Below are positions 54,940 to 64,000 of a stretch of 64,000 bases of DNA, piece by piece; the stretch's first letter is position 1, and each line of letters begins with the position of its first letter. Origin of the DNA: Metaphire vulgaris (taxonomy: Eukaryota > Annelida > Clitellata > Crassiclitellata > Megascolecidae); assembly GCA_018105865.1 (NCBI GenBank), contig CM030832.1:24829908-24893907 (forward strand), given 5' to 3'. Under the pieces are notes generated by a model. It worked only from the letters and a program-made list of their open reading frames with translations, made no database searches and was not told where the DNA came from. The position numbers and the translations under genes were made by a program.

Positions 54940-55360
54940 GAGCAATGATCAATGGCCCAAGCACTAAGCCCTGAGGAACTCCACTAATAAACAGGACCGC
55001 CGAGAGAAATTCCGAACCCCGGAACAAAAAAAAATTGTGGTCCTGAAAAAAATTTATCAAATTTCCGAAAAACCTGACAGCAAAAAACGAAAAAAAACGT
55101 TATCGACTCTCCAAAACAGCCTGACAAGCCTGCTAATAACTCTTTCCCATTCCGAATGATCACCTCTTATGCAACCTTCTGTCTTCTTTCCTTCGACCAA
55201 TTTTGAATCCTTCTGAGAATATTCCCCCGTATTCCACAGGACTTCAGTTTGGCAGCCAGCCTTATGTGGGGCACTTTATCTAAAGCTATGGCAAAATCAA
55301 AATATATAATGTCTACTGCCTTGCCCTCATCCAGCTTATCAATAAAATCGTATAAATGCG
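54940..55360 (-). pseudogene. Jockey-like reverse transcriptase fragment
   Basis: Minus-strand 55340-55150 encodes DFIDKLDEGKAVDIIYFDFA, then DKVPHIRLAAKLKSCGIRGN and ILRRIQNWSKERRQKV. After a short inserted element, 54990-54945 gives VLFISGVPQGLVLGPLI. These are fingers and palm motifs of a Jockey-type polymerase (FDKVPH, GVPQGSVLGPLLF). The expected catalytic Asp of DFSKAFD is kept as LDKV, altered. YADD is lost to the TA array. Confidence 0.75.
54993..55132. mobile_element. Short hAT-type MITE, 140 bp
   Basis: It begins CAGGACCGCCGAGAG and ends GACAAGCCTG, flanked by CTAATAAA (54985-54992) and CTAATAAC (55133-55140), a 7/8 match. It splits the Jockey-like polymerase. Its sequence is related to the repeat near 44233. 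Confidence 0.7.
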
Positions 55361-55374
55361 TTCAAATATTTCCA

Positions 55375-55810
55375 CGAGTAAGATCAGTTATATATATTGA
55401 TAAATAAATTGTCGCCTTTTAAAGTATTAACTATCTCGGTGTGGGCAAGTTGTCGTATCACTTTTGAAGTTTATGAGACAAAAAGGAGGGACTAGACCAT
55501 TTGTTGCCATTTCCTGACAGCCCTGATATCGATTATGGTTTCAACATTTGGATATAGCGCCTAAACATAACTAGCTACTATAGGACTTCTTCAAAACATG
55601 CTATATAATTACGAACGATTGTTTGCATTCGAGAAACTTTTCTATGAATCTTTCTTACCTGAAATGCAACGCAATTGCTAACGATGGTTGAGGCAGAATG
55701 AAGATTCGAATGCTTTTTCACGTCAAGTACAGTAAATATGCAAATACAACTGATCTTATAATGCTCCATGCGGCTTCTCTCCCGCTGTTTTGCAGCTGCA
55801 GCAGATAATT
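55375..55810 (-). repeat. Inverted copy of the lectin 5' exon region
   Basis: In reverse complement this aligns along its length with 20796-21235, including the donor (CAG then GTAAGAAAG; GT at 55677-55678 on the minus strand). A 62-residue frame (55769-55578) starts MEHYKISCICIFTVL and crosses the donor. No lectin exon follows on this strand; the sequence beyond is transposon. This is a copy of the promoter and first exon without its gene. Confidence 0.7.
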
Positions 55811-56168
55811 TGTATTAAATTGTTATTGTTATTGTTATTGTTATTGCTATTTTTATTGCTATTTTTATTTTTATTTTTATTTTTATTGTTCATGACAATT
55901 TATATAGCGCCGTGACGGGATCAGGACAACTGGGTACCGCCGATTGGGCCTTCTGACAACTGGGCCCGGCATTTGGGCAACGGGACATTTGAGTAAGGGG
56001 TATCTGGGCCCTGGACATCTCGGCCCCGTACAATAGGGAAAGCGAAAATGGTGCCCCTGGTTGTGCTATCAAAATCAGAATAGGCAACGACTATTCTTGT
56101 ATACCGGTTTTATGCCTTAACATCATAAGTGCCTGTGAGTTCAAAGAATTGTGCTCAATTTGTAGACG

Positions 56169-56504
56169 ATGACAGGGCTTGAAGAAGACTTCCCGCAGTT
56201 ATTCGCTAACCTCCTTGATGTTACATTCTCTGGCACTTTTCCATGCAGAAAGCGTTCCGTGCATTCTTACATTGCTTCCGAAGGACCGTCCCATCTGTCA
56301 CACTATTCAACGGAGAACAATGGTTCGCTCCTTTGGCCGAATTGCATTGGATATTGGAATGCCAATAATTGGCTCAGAGTGTCCACTAAGAATACCTCGT
56401 GTGACACAGACCGCGGCTCCATTTGGTTGGGCGTGTCACCAAAACAATTAAGTGGGTGGCCACCTCCTGCTCCTGCAGCTGCACCTGCTCCACTGGAGAC
56501 GTAG
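56169..56504 (+). CDS. Unidentified reading frame inside the TIR element
   Basis: A 111-residue frame begins MTGLEEDFPQLFANLL, has a middle with CIGYWNANNWLRVSTKN and SCDTDRGSIWLGVS, and ends in a Pro/Ala-rich segment. I do not recognise it. The WNANNW..SIWLG pattern is faintly reminiscent of a lectin-like or other captured host exon, but I would not insist. The start of the frame recurs at 56836 without the rest, so this part belongs to the element's own repeat structure. It may be non-coding. Confidence 0.2.
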   Translation: MTGLEEDFPQLFANLLDVTFSGTFPCRKRSVHSYIASEGPSHLSHYSTENNGSLLWPNCIGYWNANNWLRVSTKNTSCDTDRGSIWLGVSPKQLSGWPPPAPAAAPAPLET

Positions 56505-56660
56505 ACAATAGACGACCGAAACTCGTCGTTAACGCTCTTAGTTTCAGAATTCTCCGACGACCGCAACTCCATATAAGCCCGTAGTAAGTATACTCTGCAT
56601 TTACGATCAAAGAAATAACACTTCACATTAAGAATTTGTACTCAATTTGTAGCCGATGAC

Positions 56661-56833
56661 CAGGGGCGTAGCGACTGGGGGAGTATCAAAATCAGTCTAA
56701 CTTAAAGTTTTTTATGTGACTTACATGTGGTTATATGTGGTTTATATGGTTTAAGTGGTTTATAGTTAAGATTTATACCCACCCAGAATATTTATACCCT
56801 TTCAAATTAATAAAATTCCTGGCTACGCCCCTG
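56661..56833. mobile_element. hAT-type MITE, 173 bp
   Basis: The ends CAGGGGCGTAGC and (reverse complement) CAGGGGCGTAGC are perfect, and the 8-bp duplication CCGATGAC at 56653-56660 and 56834-56841 is also perfect. The interior is AT-rich with TGTGGTTTATATGG repeats. It is nested inside the larger TIR element. Confidence 0.95.
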
Positions 56834-57062
56834 CCGATGACAGGGCTTAAAGAAGATATCCCTCAGTTATGCAACGAACCCTCAGTTTTGTTAGTAAGTC
56901 AGTTCGGTGGTGCGGGGCCGAGATGTCCAGTACCCAAATGTCCCGTTACCCAAATGCCGGGCCCAGTTGTCCGGGGCCCAATCGGCGGTAAACAGTTGTC
57001 GCGTACCCAGCCGTTACGTAGCAATGGTCAAATTCAAGGTTGCCTTACAAGTAACGTGGAAA

Positions 57063-59735
57063 CGAGATATTAAATAAATACGTCTTTAGTTTGTTCGCAA
57101 ACTCTCCAAAAGAAGTGACGGACGACACGCTGTCCGGCAAAGAATTCCAGAGGAGGGGATTTCCGTGCGAGAATGAACGTTCTCCGAACTAGACAGTCTT
57201 CGACGGAAGTGGGACGTACAGTTGGATTCGTCTCCTGGAACGAAGGTGAAGCCGTCGATTGCTCCACAACGGCCTTCGAACGAGCGTCGCTAGGTATTCT
57301 GGGCATAATGGATCGTGTAGAACCCGGAACGTCAACGAACAGCGCTTGAACACGATACGCTCCGGGACCCGAAGCCAATGCAGTTTGTCCCGAAGTAGAG
57401 AGGTCACGTGGTCGCGCCAACGCACCCTGAAGATAAGACGAGCTGAAGCGTTGAGGATTGACTGCAGCCTGGTGAGCTGACGATCGGGAAGGCCCAGAAG
57501 TAACCCGTTGCAGCAGTCAATCTGTGATACGACGAAGGCGCGAACCAGTTGTATGGCCGCCGCAGTCGAAATATACCGACGGACCTCTCTGATCGTTCGA
57601 AGATGCCAGAAGCAAGCACAGGTCACGTTATCGCAGAGTTGTCCATGGGTCGGTTTTGTCAACCCAAACCCAACCCAACCCATCAAATTTCCAACCCAAC
57701 CCAATCAAAATTCATGTTTTCTGACCCAAACCCAACCCAACCCATCCATCCATACAAAAACGAGAAAGTACAATCGCAATTTTAAAAACATACAAACATT
57801 CAAGCACATAAATAGTTATTTGCTTATTTCGAGTTGTTATTGCAACAAACCGGAAATTCATCATTCTCATAATTGAGAAACAATGATTTTAATGCCAGCG
57901 TCGCCGTGATGTGATGCATTTAATTCAAATTATGTATGTATGTATTCGAAACATCTTCCATAGTGCCGTAACATAGACTGGTCAAAGAAGCACGTTGCGT
58001 CGGCAGCCATGGGGGGTTGACCCTCAAACCGCGTCAGAATGTTAAAAATAGATGGAACCACATTAACAAAATTTTTCGTCGGTAGCCAGGGGTAGCCCCC
58101 TCCCTCTTGGCTACGCTGCTGGACATCGATTCGCTTGATCAGTTTTTACAGACAAGAAGAATAGTTCACTGTTATAAGACTGGATGGAACACAATTACAG
58201 TTACTGAGAACACACAGACACACACAGAGACACACACACAGACACACACAGACAGACACGCACACACACAGCTCTAAAAGGAAGAAATCAAGGACAAATA
58301 TCATGAAGAAAATCTATAATTATATAGTAGAGATAAGGCATCCAACCTGTCTTTTGCATAGTTGTTCTGATGGAATTTCGATCAGAACAAAGCGACTGGT
58401 TAATAAATTTATTAAACTAGATCGCAAAATATTTGACTGAGAAACATAACAGGTAAAACTTGTGTGCACCTTCCCACATGGAGCCATAAGCACGTGCTTA
58501 GTATGCTTAATGGTTAATCCAGCCCTGCTATTGTCAACTGGCCGTGGTCGGTTTATAAAAGGAATGCGTTAAAACAAGTCAACAACAGCCGTTCACATGA
58601 TTTGATCTATCTGAATAGCTATAGTCCACTGTTTACTACAGACTTCTGAATGCACTGCCTACGATGGAATGCAGGCTAACGTATATGGCGCCATTTTTAA
58701 TGACATAATACAAGAATCTAATACTTTGTCAACGCAGAAAACAGAAAACCTATATTTAACGTTGTTAACAGAATAACTGGTGCAGATTTACGAAACCTAA
58801 CCCAACCCAACCCATCATTTTTTTAAAAATATCGACCCAAACCCAACCCAACCTAACCCAACCCATGGGTTAACCCAACCCATGGACAACTCTGCGTTAT
58901 CGACATGGCCAGCGAATGACAGCGTTACATCGAAAAGTAGTTCAAGCAGGCGCACCTCAGTCGATGGTCGAATGTCGGCTTCTTCAAGATGAAGTTCGGT
59001 GCGAGCGATCAGAGATTTCCTCCTCGGAGTACTAAACCAGATCAGCTCGGTCTTCTTAGGTTCAGGCCAGGCGATTGACAGCGGCCCAGCGCGCGATCTC
59101 GAGTATGCAATCCTCCAGACGCTTTAAAAGATGATCGGACTCCAGGGCAGGCAGGAGGAGTACACCTGCCCATCGTCAGCGTACGCGTGCCAGGATAAAC
59201 CGAACGATTCGATAATCCGCCCGACATCCGCCACGCAGAGCACGAACAGGAGAGGGCCGATGGCTGATCCCTGCGGCACGCCACTCAGTGCCCTGCGTGA
59301 GACAGACACAGAACCGTCCCAAGACATTGTGTGCGATCCGCCAGGTAGTCCTGCAGCCACGCCAGGACTGGATCCGTGACCCCGAAGGTAAGTTCGAGGC
59401 GGCGAGAGAGCGTGGCATGGTCTACAGTGTCATAAGCGGCAGAGAAGTCGAGGATACACAAGAGTGACAGTTCACCATTCGCCGTCGAGTCTACGATGTC
59501 GTTAAGTATTTTCAGCAACGCCGTCTCGGTAGAGTGGCCTAGACGATAGGCCGATTGATGTTTTGACAGTAGACCTTTCCTGGTGAGGTAAGTCACGAGT
59601 TGCCTGTTCACCAGACGCTCCAGCAGTTTGGACAAGACCGGCCGATTCGAGACCGGACGAAAGTTAGAAACGTCCAACGGATCCAGACCTGGGCGTTTCA
59701 GGTGCGGGCGAACGATGGCGTGCTTCCATGGTGAT
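57063..59735 (-). pseudogene. CR1/L2-type reverse transcriptase, split by hAT element
   Basis: Reading down the minus strand: VRPHLKRPGLDPLDVSNFRP (59735-59640), LSKLLERLVNRQLVTYL and HQSAYRLGHSTETALL, LDFSAAYDTVDH (59677-59285), GVPQGSAIGPLLFVL with HAYADDGQVY (59360-59160), IDCCNGLLLGLPDRQL, SILNASARLIFRV and the end FANKLKTYLF at about 57075. YADD is intact. Frameshifts lie near 59300 and 59120. The hAT element at 57634-58894 sits before the IDCCNGLL segment. It is GC-rich compared with its surroundings and 5' truncated. Confidence 0.88.
57634..58894. mobile_element. hAT-type element with CCCAACCC arrays, 1261 bp
   Basis: The ends CAGAGTTGTCCATGGGT and (reverse complement) CAGAGTTGTCCATGGGT are identical over 17 bp, and the 8-bp duplication CGTTATCG at 57626-57633 and 58895-58902 is perfect. 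Arrays of AACCCAACCCA lie just inside both ends (57660-57745 and 58796-58885) on the same strand. The middle holds a CACACAGA simple repeat (58208-58270) and no transposase. It is the long relative of 40131-40393. Confidence 0.96.
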
Positions 59736-60109
59736 GCAATTTTATTTAATTGTTACAGTAGCTGCGTAGATATGCAAAACTTTCAGCGGAGTGATGAAAC
59801 ATTCGAATTAGGATCAGATTTTCTTGAGTCTCCATCATGATTGCGTAATATCGTGCAAGGATTGTCAATACTGTCAGTCTCGATTTTATTCTCGAAATGC
59901 GACGCTTCTCAGTCACCTCAAACCGCACACTGTACTGTACACAGTCTTTCAAAAATCAACTCTTCATCATGAAAAGTTTCGGAAGATTACAAAGTCTTGA
60001 CACTAAGCAACTATTGCGTAATCCCGATTCTCTCCTTTATATGAACCAATCAGTCAATCAAATCTATAGCGCCATTATATAATGATGCCTCTAAGAATCA
60101 GCTGTTGTT
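59736..60109. other. No gene seen; L2-like tail remnant at the end
   Basis: AT-rich sequence. At 60048-60073 the reverse strand reads TGGCGCTATAGATTTGATTG, a GGCGCTATAG tail with an ATTG-type repeat, indicating a small L2-type 3' end on the minus strand. Confidence 0.45.
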
Positions 60110-60118
60110 ATGGAGAAT

Positions 60119-60120
60119 AC

Positions 60121-60190
<70 letters not shown>

Positions 60191-60295
60191 GTAATAATAA
60201 TAATCATCATCATCATCATCGTCATCGTCGTCGACTCGTCGTCGTCGTCGTCATCATCATCGTCATCATCATCATTTTATCATCATCATCAACAC
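60119..60295. repeat. Compound microsatellite (AAT)n then (ATC/GTC)n
   Basis: About 23 AAT units (60119-60188) are followed by AAT, ATC, GTC and again ATC triplets to 60295. The poly-Asn, poly-Ile and poly-His frames through it are artefacts. Confidence 0.95.
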
Positions 60296-60785
60296 TGGAC
60301 ATTTATGATACGCAGTTAATTTATTTCTTGGAGACAGGATATGGGATGCAAAGATTCGAGCGTCGTCAACACAGCATAGACCTTGATGGACTGGTCTTTT
60401 CCGTCCGTTGGTTTGTTGTTGACTTCTGCCTTCCGTCGATCTGTCAGACTTCAGGTGAGTAACTAAATTTATGAAGGTATTCTGCACGGACACCTGCACA
60501 CAGTTCAATTTCCATAGACATTGCAAATATGGTTCGATTTACGAGGGAATTAGGACATTGGATCCCGTTTTTAAATTGCCAACTCACCCAATGAACAGCG
60601 AAAAAAGTAGTATAGGGTATTTGACCATCTTTTTTGTAAAGTTTTTTGCTTAGCGGCCCCCATGAGGGTGACACAATTGAAGAAGGTCCAAGAAACGATA
60701 AGAGCGTTAAAGCGTCAGTAAGAGAAAGACATGCACTCCAAGCAATAATAGCAGTATTCTACAATTCGAGCCTCGATTACCGACT
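60296..60785. other. No certain gene; possible exon end at 60455
   Basis: A frame through 60300-60455 ends at TCAG followed by GTGAGTAAC, a good donor, but I cannot recognise the peptide (FSVRWFVVDFCLPSICQTS) or pair it with another exon. Confidence 0.25.
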
Positions 60786-60788
60786 ATA

Positions 60789-60789
<1 letters not shown>

Positions 60790-60846
<57 letters not shown>

Positions 60847-60877
60847 CAAATCGCGTTACGTAATTTATGGACGACCC
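60790..60877. repeat. (ATT)n microsatellite and a right end of the GGGGTCGTCC MITE
   Basis: About 18 ATT units (60790-60844) are followed by AATCGCGTTACGTAATTTATGGACGACCC (60849-60877), the terminal inverted repeat seen at 4660-4685. Only one end is present. Confidence 0.75.
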
Positions 60878-61119
60878 TTTGCTGAAAACGACGTCTTGTT
60901 CGCTGCCGTTGCAAAAGGCACAGTGGACATTTCTATAGAGAATTCTCGAAATGCGTCTAAGTACTGGAACTCTGGTGAAAGTGTTTCCAGAATTAGCCAA
61001 CATTACAATAAAACTGGCGTTCCAAACAATTTAACAATTTATTTATTCATCCATTAAATTTTTAAAAATAGGTATTGAGGTTAGGAAGGGGTAAATATAT
61101 ATAATAACGGAGGAAGGGT

Positions 61120-61765
61120 ATTGGGAGAGGGAAGGGAAGTTTGGGAGGAGGAAAGTGGGTTGTACGGGTGTTCGGAGCAGCGTTGTGTAGGTTTGGGAAC
61201 GGGTTTTGGGGCCGGTGGGGGTAGGGCTGAAGCGGTGATGGGTTGGGGCCGGGGGCGATTGGGAAAGGGATGGGGAGAGGGAATGGGAGGTTTGGAGAGG
61301 GATGGGAAGAGGAAAGAGAACGGGGGTTTGGGGCCTGTGGGGTGGGGCGGGGCGGGTATGGGTTGGGGCCTGGGCGATTGGGAGAGAGATGGGAGAGGGG
61401 GGGAACGGGGATTTTGGGCCTGTGGGGTGGGGTGGGGCGGGTATGGGTTGAGGCCTGGGCGGGGATGGGTTGAGGCCGGGGCGGAGATGTGTTGGGCCGG
61501 AGCGATTGGGAGAGGGAAGTGGGGTTTGGAGAGGGATGAGGCGAGGGAAGGGGAACTGATGTTGGGGCCTGTGGGGTAAGCGGGGCGGGGGATGGGTTGG
61601 GGCCGGGACGGAACGGGTTGGTGCTGGGGCGATTGGAAGAGGGGTGGGGGAGAGGGAAGGGGAACGGAGGTTTGCTGCAATTAAGACGCTTCGTTAAACG
61701 CTCCGTTGATTATATTATACAGTTTTGATTAAACAATATTTGGTTGTCAATGACAACAGCGTCTT
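61120..61765. repeat. G-rich array with the same tail as 52740-53312
   Basis: 61120-61670 is GGGTTTTGGGGCCGG / GGGAGAGGGATGGG / GGGGCGGGTATGGGTTGGGG sequence with a higher-order period. It is followed by GCAATTAAGACGCTTCGTTA, ACAGTTTTGATTAAACAATA and GGTTGTCAATGACAACAGCG. All long frames in it are products of the repeat. Confidence 0.8.
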
Positions 61766-61885
61766 GCAAAATCTGCCGTGTATCGTGACCGACGGACAGA
61801 TTCGCCGGACCGGACATCGAAAATTATATAGGCCTAATAAGATTATGATTCGCTCAAGAAATCGCTCAACCAAGAAGACAGACTA

Positions 61886-61887
<2 letters not shown>

Positions 61888-61945
<58 letters not shown>
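61888..61945. repeat. (ATT)n microsatellite
   Basis: About 19 ATT units. Nearby, 61995-62035 has GCGCTATATAAATTGTCAGTAAATA, possibly another decayed L2-type tail. Confidence 0.93.
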
Positions 61946-61947
<2 letters not shown>

Positions 61948-62198
61948 AGCTACAAATCACTACCTCTTGTTGTAGGCCTTAGCCTTGTCTACTGCGCTAT
62001 ATAAATTGTCAGTAAATATATAAATAAATTACAGCTACAAATTACTACCGTATAGGCCTATAGTCGATAGACCTACACTCCTACTGCTTTGTTAACGTAC
62101 AACTGTGGTTCACAAATCAGAACAAGGCCCAAGGTACACCTGTGATTAGCAGACCAGCAGTAATGTAAGATTTAAGTAGCCACAATTGTTGCCATAAT

Positions 62199-62556
62199 CA
62201 GTGGCGTAGCTAGGGATTTTCAGGCCCTAATGCAAAAATTATTAATGGGCCCCTTCAACTTAAAAGTCACAACATGACGAACAGTGCACTAGGGCTTGCA
62301 AATTTTTAACACTTAATAATAACGCATCGTCTGTCACCGGATTTTGGAAACTGAAAACTGTAAAACGGTTTTGTTTTTGTGGCGCTGTCATATTTAATAC
62401 CTACCAAATTTATCTGATTAAGACTGCTTTTAATGTGTTTTTAATTATTTACTTTTGTTATTTACTTCCTTTTTTAAATTGGTGGGTCAAAAAGGCCCCA
62501 GTTCTTCTGGGCCCCTAATGCCTGCTTATTCTTGCTATATGGTAGCTACGCCTCTG
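62199..62556. mobile_element. hAT-type MITE, 358 bp
   Basis: The left end CAGTGGCGTAGCTAGGG and right end (reverse complement) CAGAGGCGTAGCTACC are flanked by GCCATAAT (62191-62198) and GTCATAAT (62557-62564), a 7/8 match. Subterminal GGGCCC words occur near both ends. It is non-coding. Confidence 0.9.
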
Positions 62557-62564
62557 GTCATAAT

Positions 62565-64000
62565 GATTGCTAGGGACCAAGTGATCACAGAGACTTGGGA
62601 AAGCTACACGAGAGAGCGGAAGAAAAAAAGATAAGAAAGGAATTCTACTCAGACTTAATGAATGCATATCTTGAAATGCTTTATAAAATAAGTTTTATTA
62701 TCAACCAGATAGCAGAATAATTCTTCAGTTACAAACAGGTTTCTAACCAAGCAAACAACTTAAGATTCAGCTAACTTAGCTACCTACCAAAGAACAGATT
62801 ACTAGAAATTCCTATGAGACTCTACTTCCCAGCTGTGGCGCTCGCGACCTACGACAGATTGGTTGGCCGACCGATGCCCTGGATTGACTCGTTCGAGTAT
62901 CAGCTCCCTGTCCGACTCCGGATCTCCGTTTTCGTTGACGCCTCTTGACTCTTGACGGCTGTGCAGACGACTTTCGAAACTCTTTATTGGCGGACAAATG
63001 ATCGCTCAAGTGACTGATCGGCCACGACTGTCTTCAGTCCTTGGTATTTATAGGAAAATCCCTCATATCCGGCGTGTGTTGGGACAGAAGTCAGATTTTT
63101 GTATTTATGTTATACACCAATTTCAACTAAATGAAAATGCCTATTAATTAATTATTGACGATTATATTAATTTCCGAAGAAATGATTTTCGACAAATGAT
63201 TTCGACCAAATGAGTGGAAACCCAAACAGGTACGTCTGAATACGAGATCTCAAGAGTAATAAACCTAAAAGATGATATCGACGACTTTAGCACACATGTT
63301 TAGTTCTCTAATCTAATCTAATCTTGAACTTCTATAGCGCCACTTCACTTAATACACAGAGGCATCAGCCGATAGCACACGAATTCGAAATCATTTAAGA
63401 TCCAGGTCAAATCCAGGTATTTGGGCGGACAAAACGGTGACAGTCTATCATTATGGCGGATAAGCCAAATACTTTAGTATTACTTGCTGTGAAGTTAGTT
63501 TTAGAGGATTCCAGGATCTTGGGATCAAAGAGTTTTCGATGTAAGTCATCTTCTAGCCTAGAATATGCCTAGGAAACATTTCGCGGAAATTTATTTTCGA
63601 CCGAAAGGAGATTAGAGCAGAGAACTGTCTTAATGAGTATAACCGGAAAAATACGAGGCCCAGGTTGCAACTGCTCTAGGCCTAATGTTAACAGGTCCGA
63701 GTACAACTGCAGTCTGTTGATTTAGATGGAGCTATGTTTCAATAGAAGACGTCGACACTCTGCAGACGGACGTTTAGACAACCAAAGAGACTCAGGGATA
63801 TGTAAACAAACCAGGTTCAGAATGAATGGATATGCGAAATGAAAAATAACAGGATTTGAACCGTCAATGCTTTAAGAAATGACACGACATCTTTATTTAC
63901 TTCTCCATAATTTTCATAAGAAAGATAAACAATATAACATATGAGTCTCTACACTTATCTAATAATGCAGCCATACATACTCACAACATCGAGTTTTTCG
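62565..64000. other. No gene seen; L2-like tail remnant at 63305-63345
   Basis: A short minus-strand frame at 63009-62812 is Arg/Ser-rich and unrecognised. At 63309-63345 the minus strand reads GTGGCGCTATAGAAGTTCAA followed by (GATTA)n, an L2-type 3' tail. The remainder is AT-rich with no splice-compatible coding segment that I could support. Confidence 0.4.

Larger units (their letters stand above)
55922..57002. mobile_element. TIR element with arms of ~15-bp GGACA..TGGGCCC units
   Basis: The left arm (55922-56035) and right arm (56912-57002) are inverted copies of each other, each made of about seven degenerate units of the form GGACAACTGGGCCC, GGCATTTGGGCAAC, GGACATCTCGGCCCCG. The interior (56040-56905) has a reading frame at 56169-56504 and a nested hAT MITE. 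It also has two similar blocks, GATGACAGGGCTTGAAGAAG at 56168 and GATGACAGGGCTTAAAGAAG at 56836. No target duplication was recognised. Confidence 0.7.

Noticed and set aside
60880..61020. A possible lectin-like exon (YWNSGES) after the (ATT)n repeat
   Set aside because: The likeness is limited to three or four residues; no acceptor, no CTLD cysteines and no partner exon.
62812..63009. Arg/Ser-rich 65-residue frame on the minus strand
   Set aside because: No domain, no splice context and no second copy; not distinguishable from chance.

Overview
The window is eukaryotic, from an invertebrate animal. It has long introns with GT..AG borders, very low coding density, several clades of non-LTR retrotransposon, and many short elements with terminal inverted repeats (TIRs). 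I cannot name the species. TAGGCCTA-type octamers are common and an L2-type element carries a 2A-like motif, which suits a marine deuterostome, crustacean or lophotrochozoan without deciding between them. No bacterial operon, CRISPR array, rRNA or tRNA gene was seen.

The only host genes I can support are C-type lectin-like (CTLD) genes on the + strand. The main one runs from 22186 to 39176. Five exons, beginning with a signal peptide, keep phase across every junction and encode a 319-residue secreted protein with two CTLDs. An untranslated first exon may lie near 20800-20940. Two relatives carry only the second-CTLD exon pair: 3367-3549 plus 6420-6697, and 45486-45668 plus 48037-48311. These two lie in a segmental duplication of about 3-4 kb, and each copy has since gained different insertions. 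A tandem pair of small secreted-peptide-like reading frames lies at 43444-44009.

The rest is mostly transposon. L2/CR1-type elements lie at 736-2183, 7594-9268, 10113-11115, 17040-17417, 26890-28930, 33888-38062 and 57063-59735. RTE-type fragments lie at 2783-3145, 23055-24450, 25690-26215, 33433-33887 and 35539-35800. Jockey-like fragments lie at 34862-37281 and 54940-55360. Further RT C-terminal fragments lie at 7100-7590, 11300-11760, 39437-40130 and 48451-48795. All are broken or 5' truncated.

DNA elements were mapped by 8-bp target duplications: hAT-type at 5053, 14756, 18227, 26368, 34951, 40131, 54993, 56661, 57634 and 62199. Several have interiors made of short tandem arrays, a different motif in each. 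Two other TIR elements (19931-20692 and 55922-57002) have arms built from about ten or seven ~15-bp units. PIF/Harbinger-like MITEs sit in the lectin region. Two protein families that I take to be transposon-encoded appear as pseudogenes: 12171-16742 and 53393-54565 (one family), and 49797-51484 (another).

Nested insertions give a relative history. L2 lies inside a palindromic minisatellite. A hAT element splits a transposase-like gene in frame. A Jockey fragment splits an L2 and carries a 155-bp copy of nearby L2 sequence at its 5' junction. The lectin exons survive in introns that have absorbed most of this traffic.
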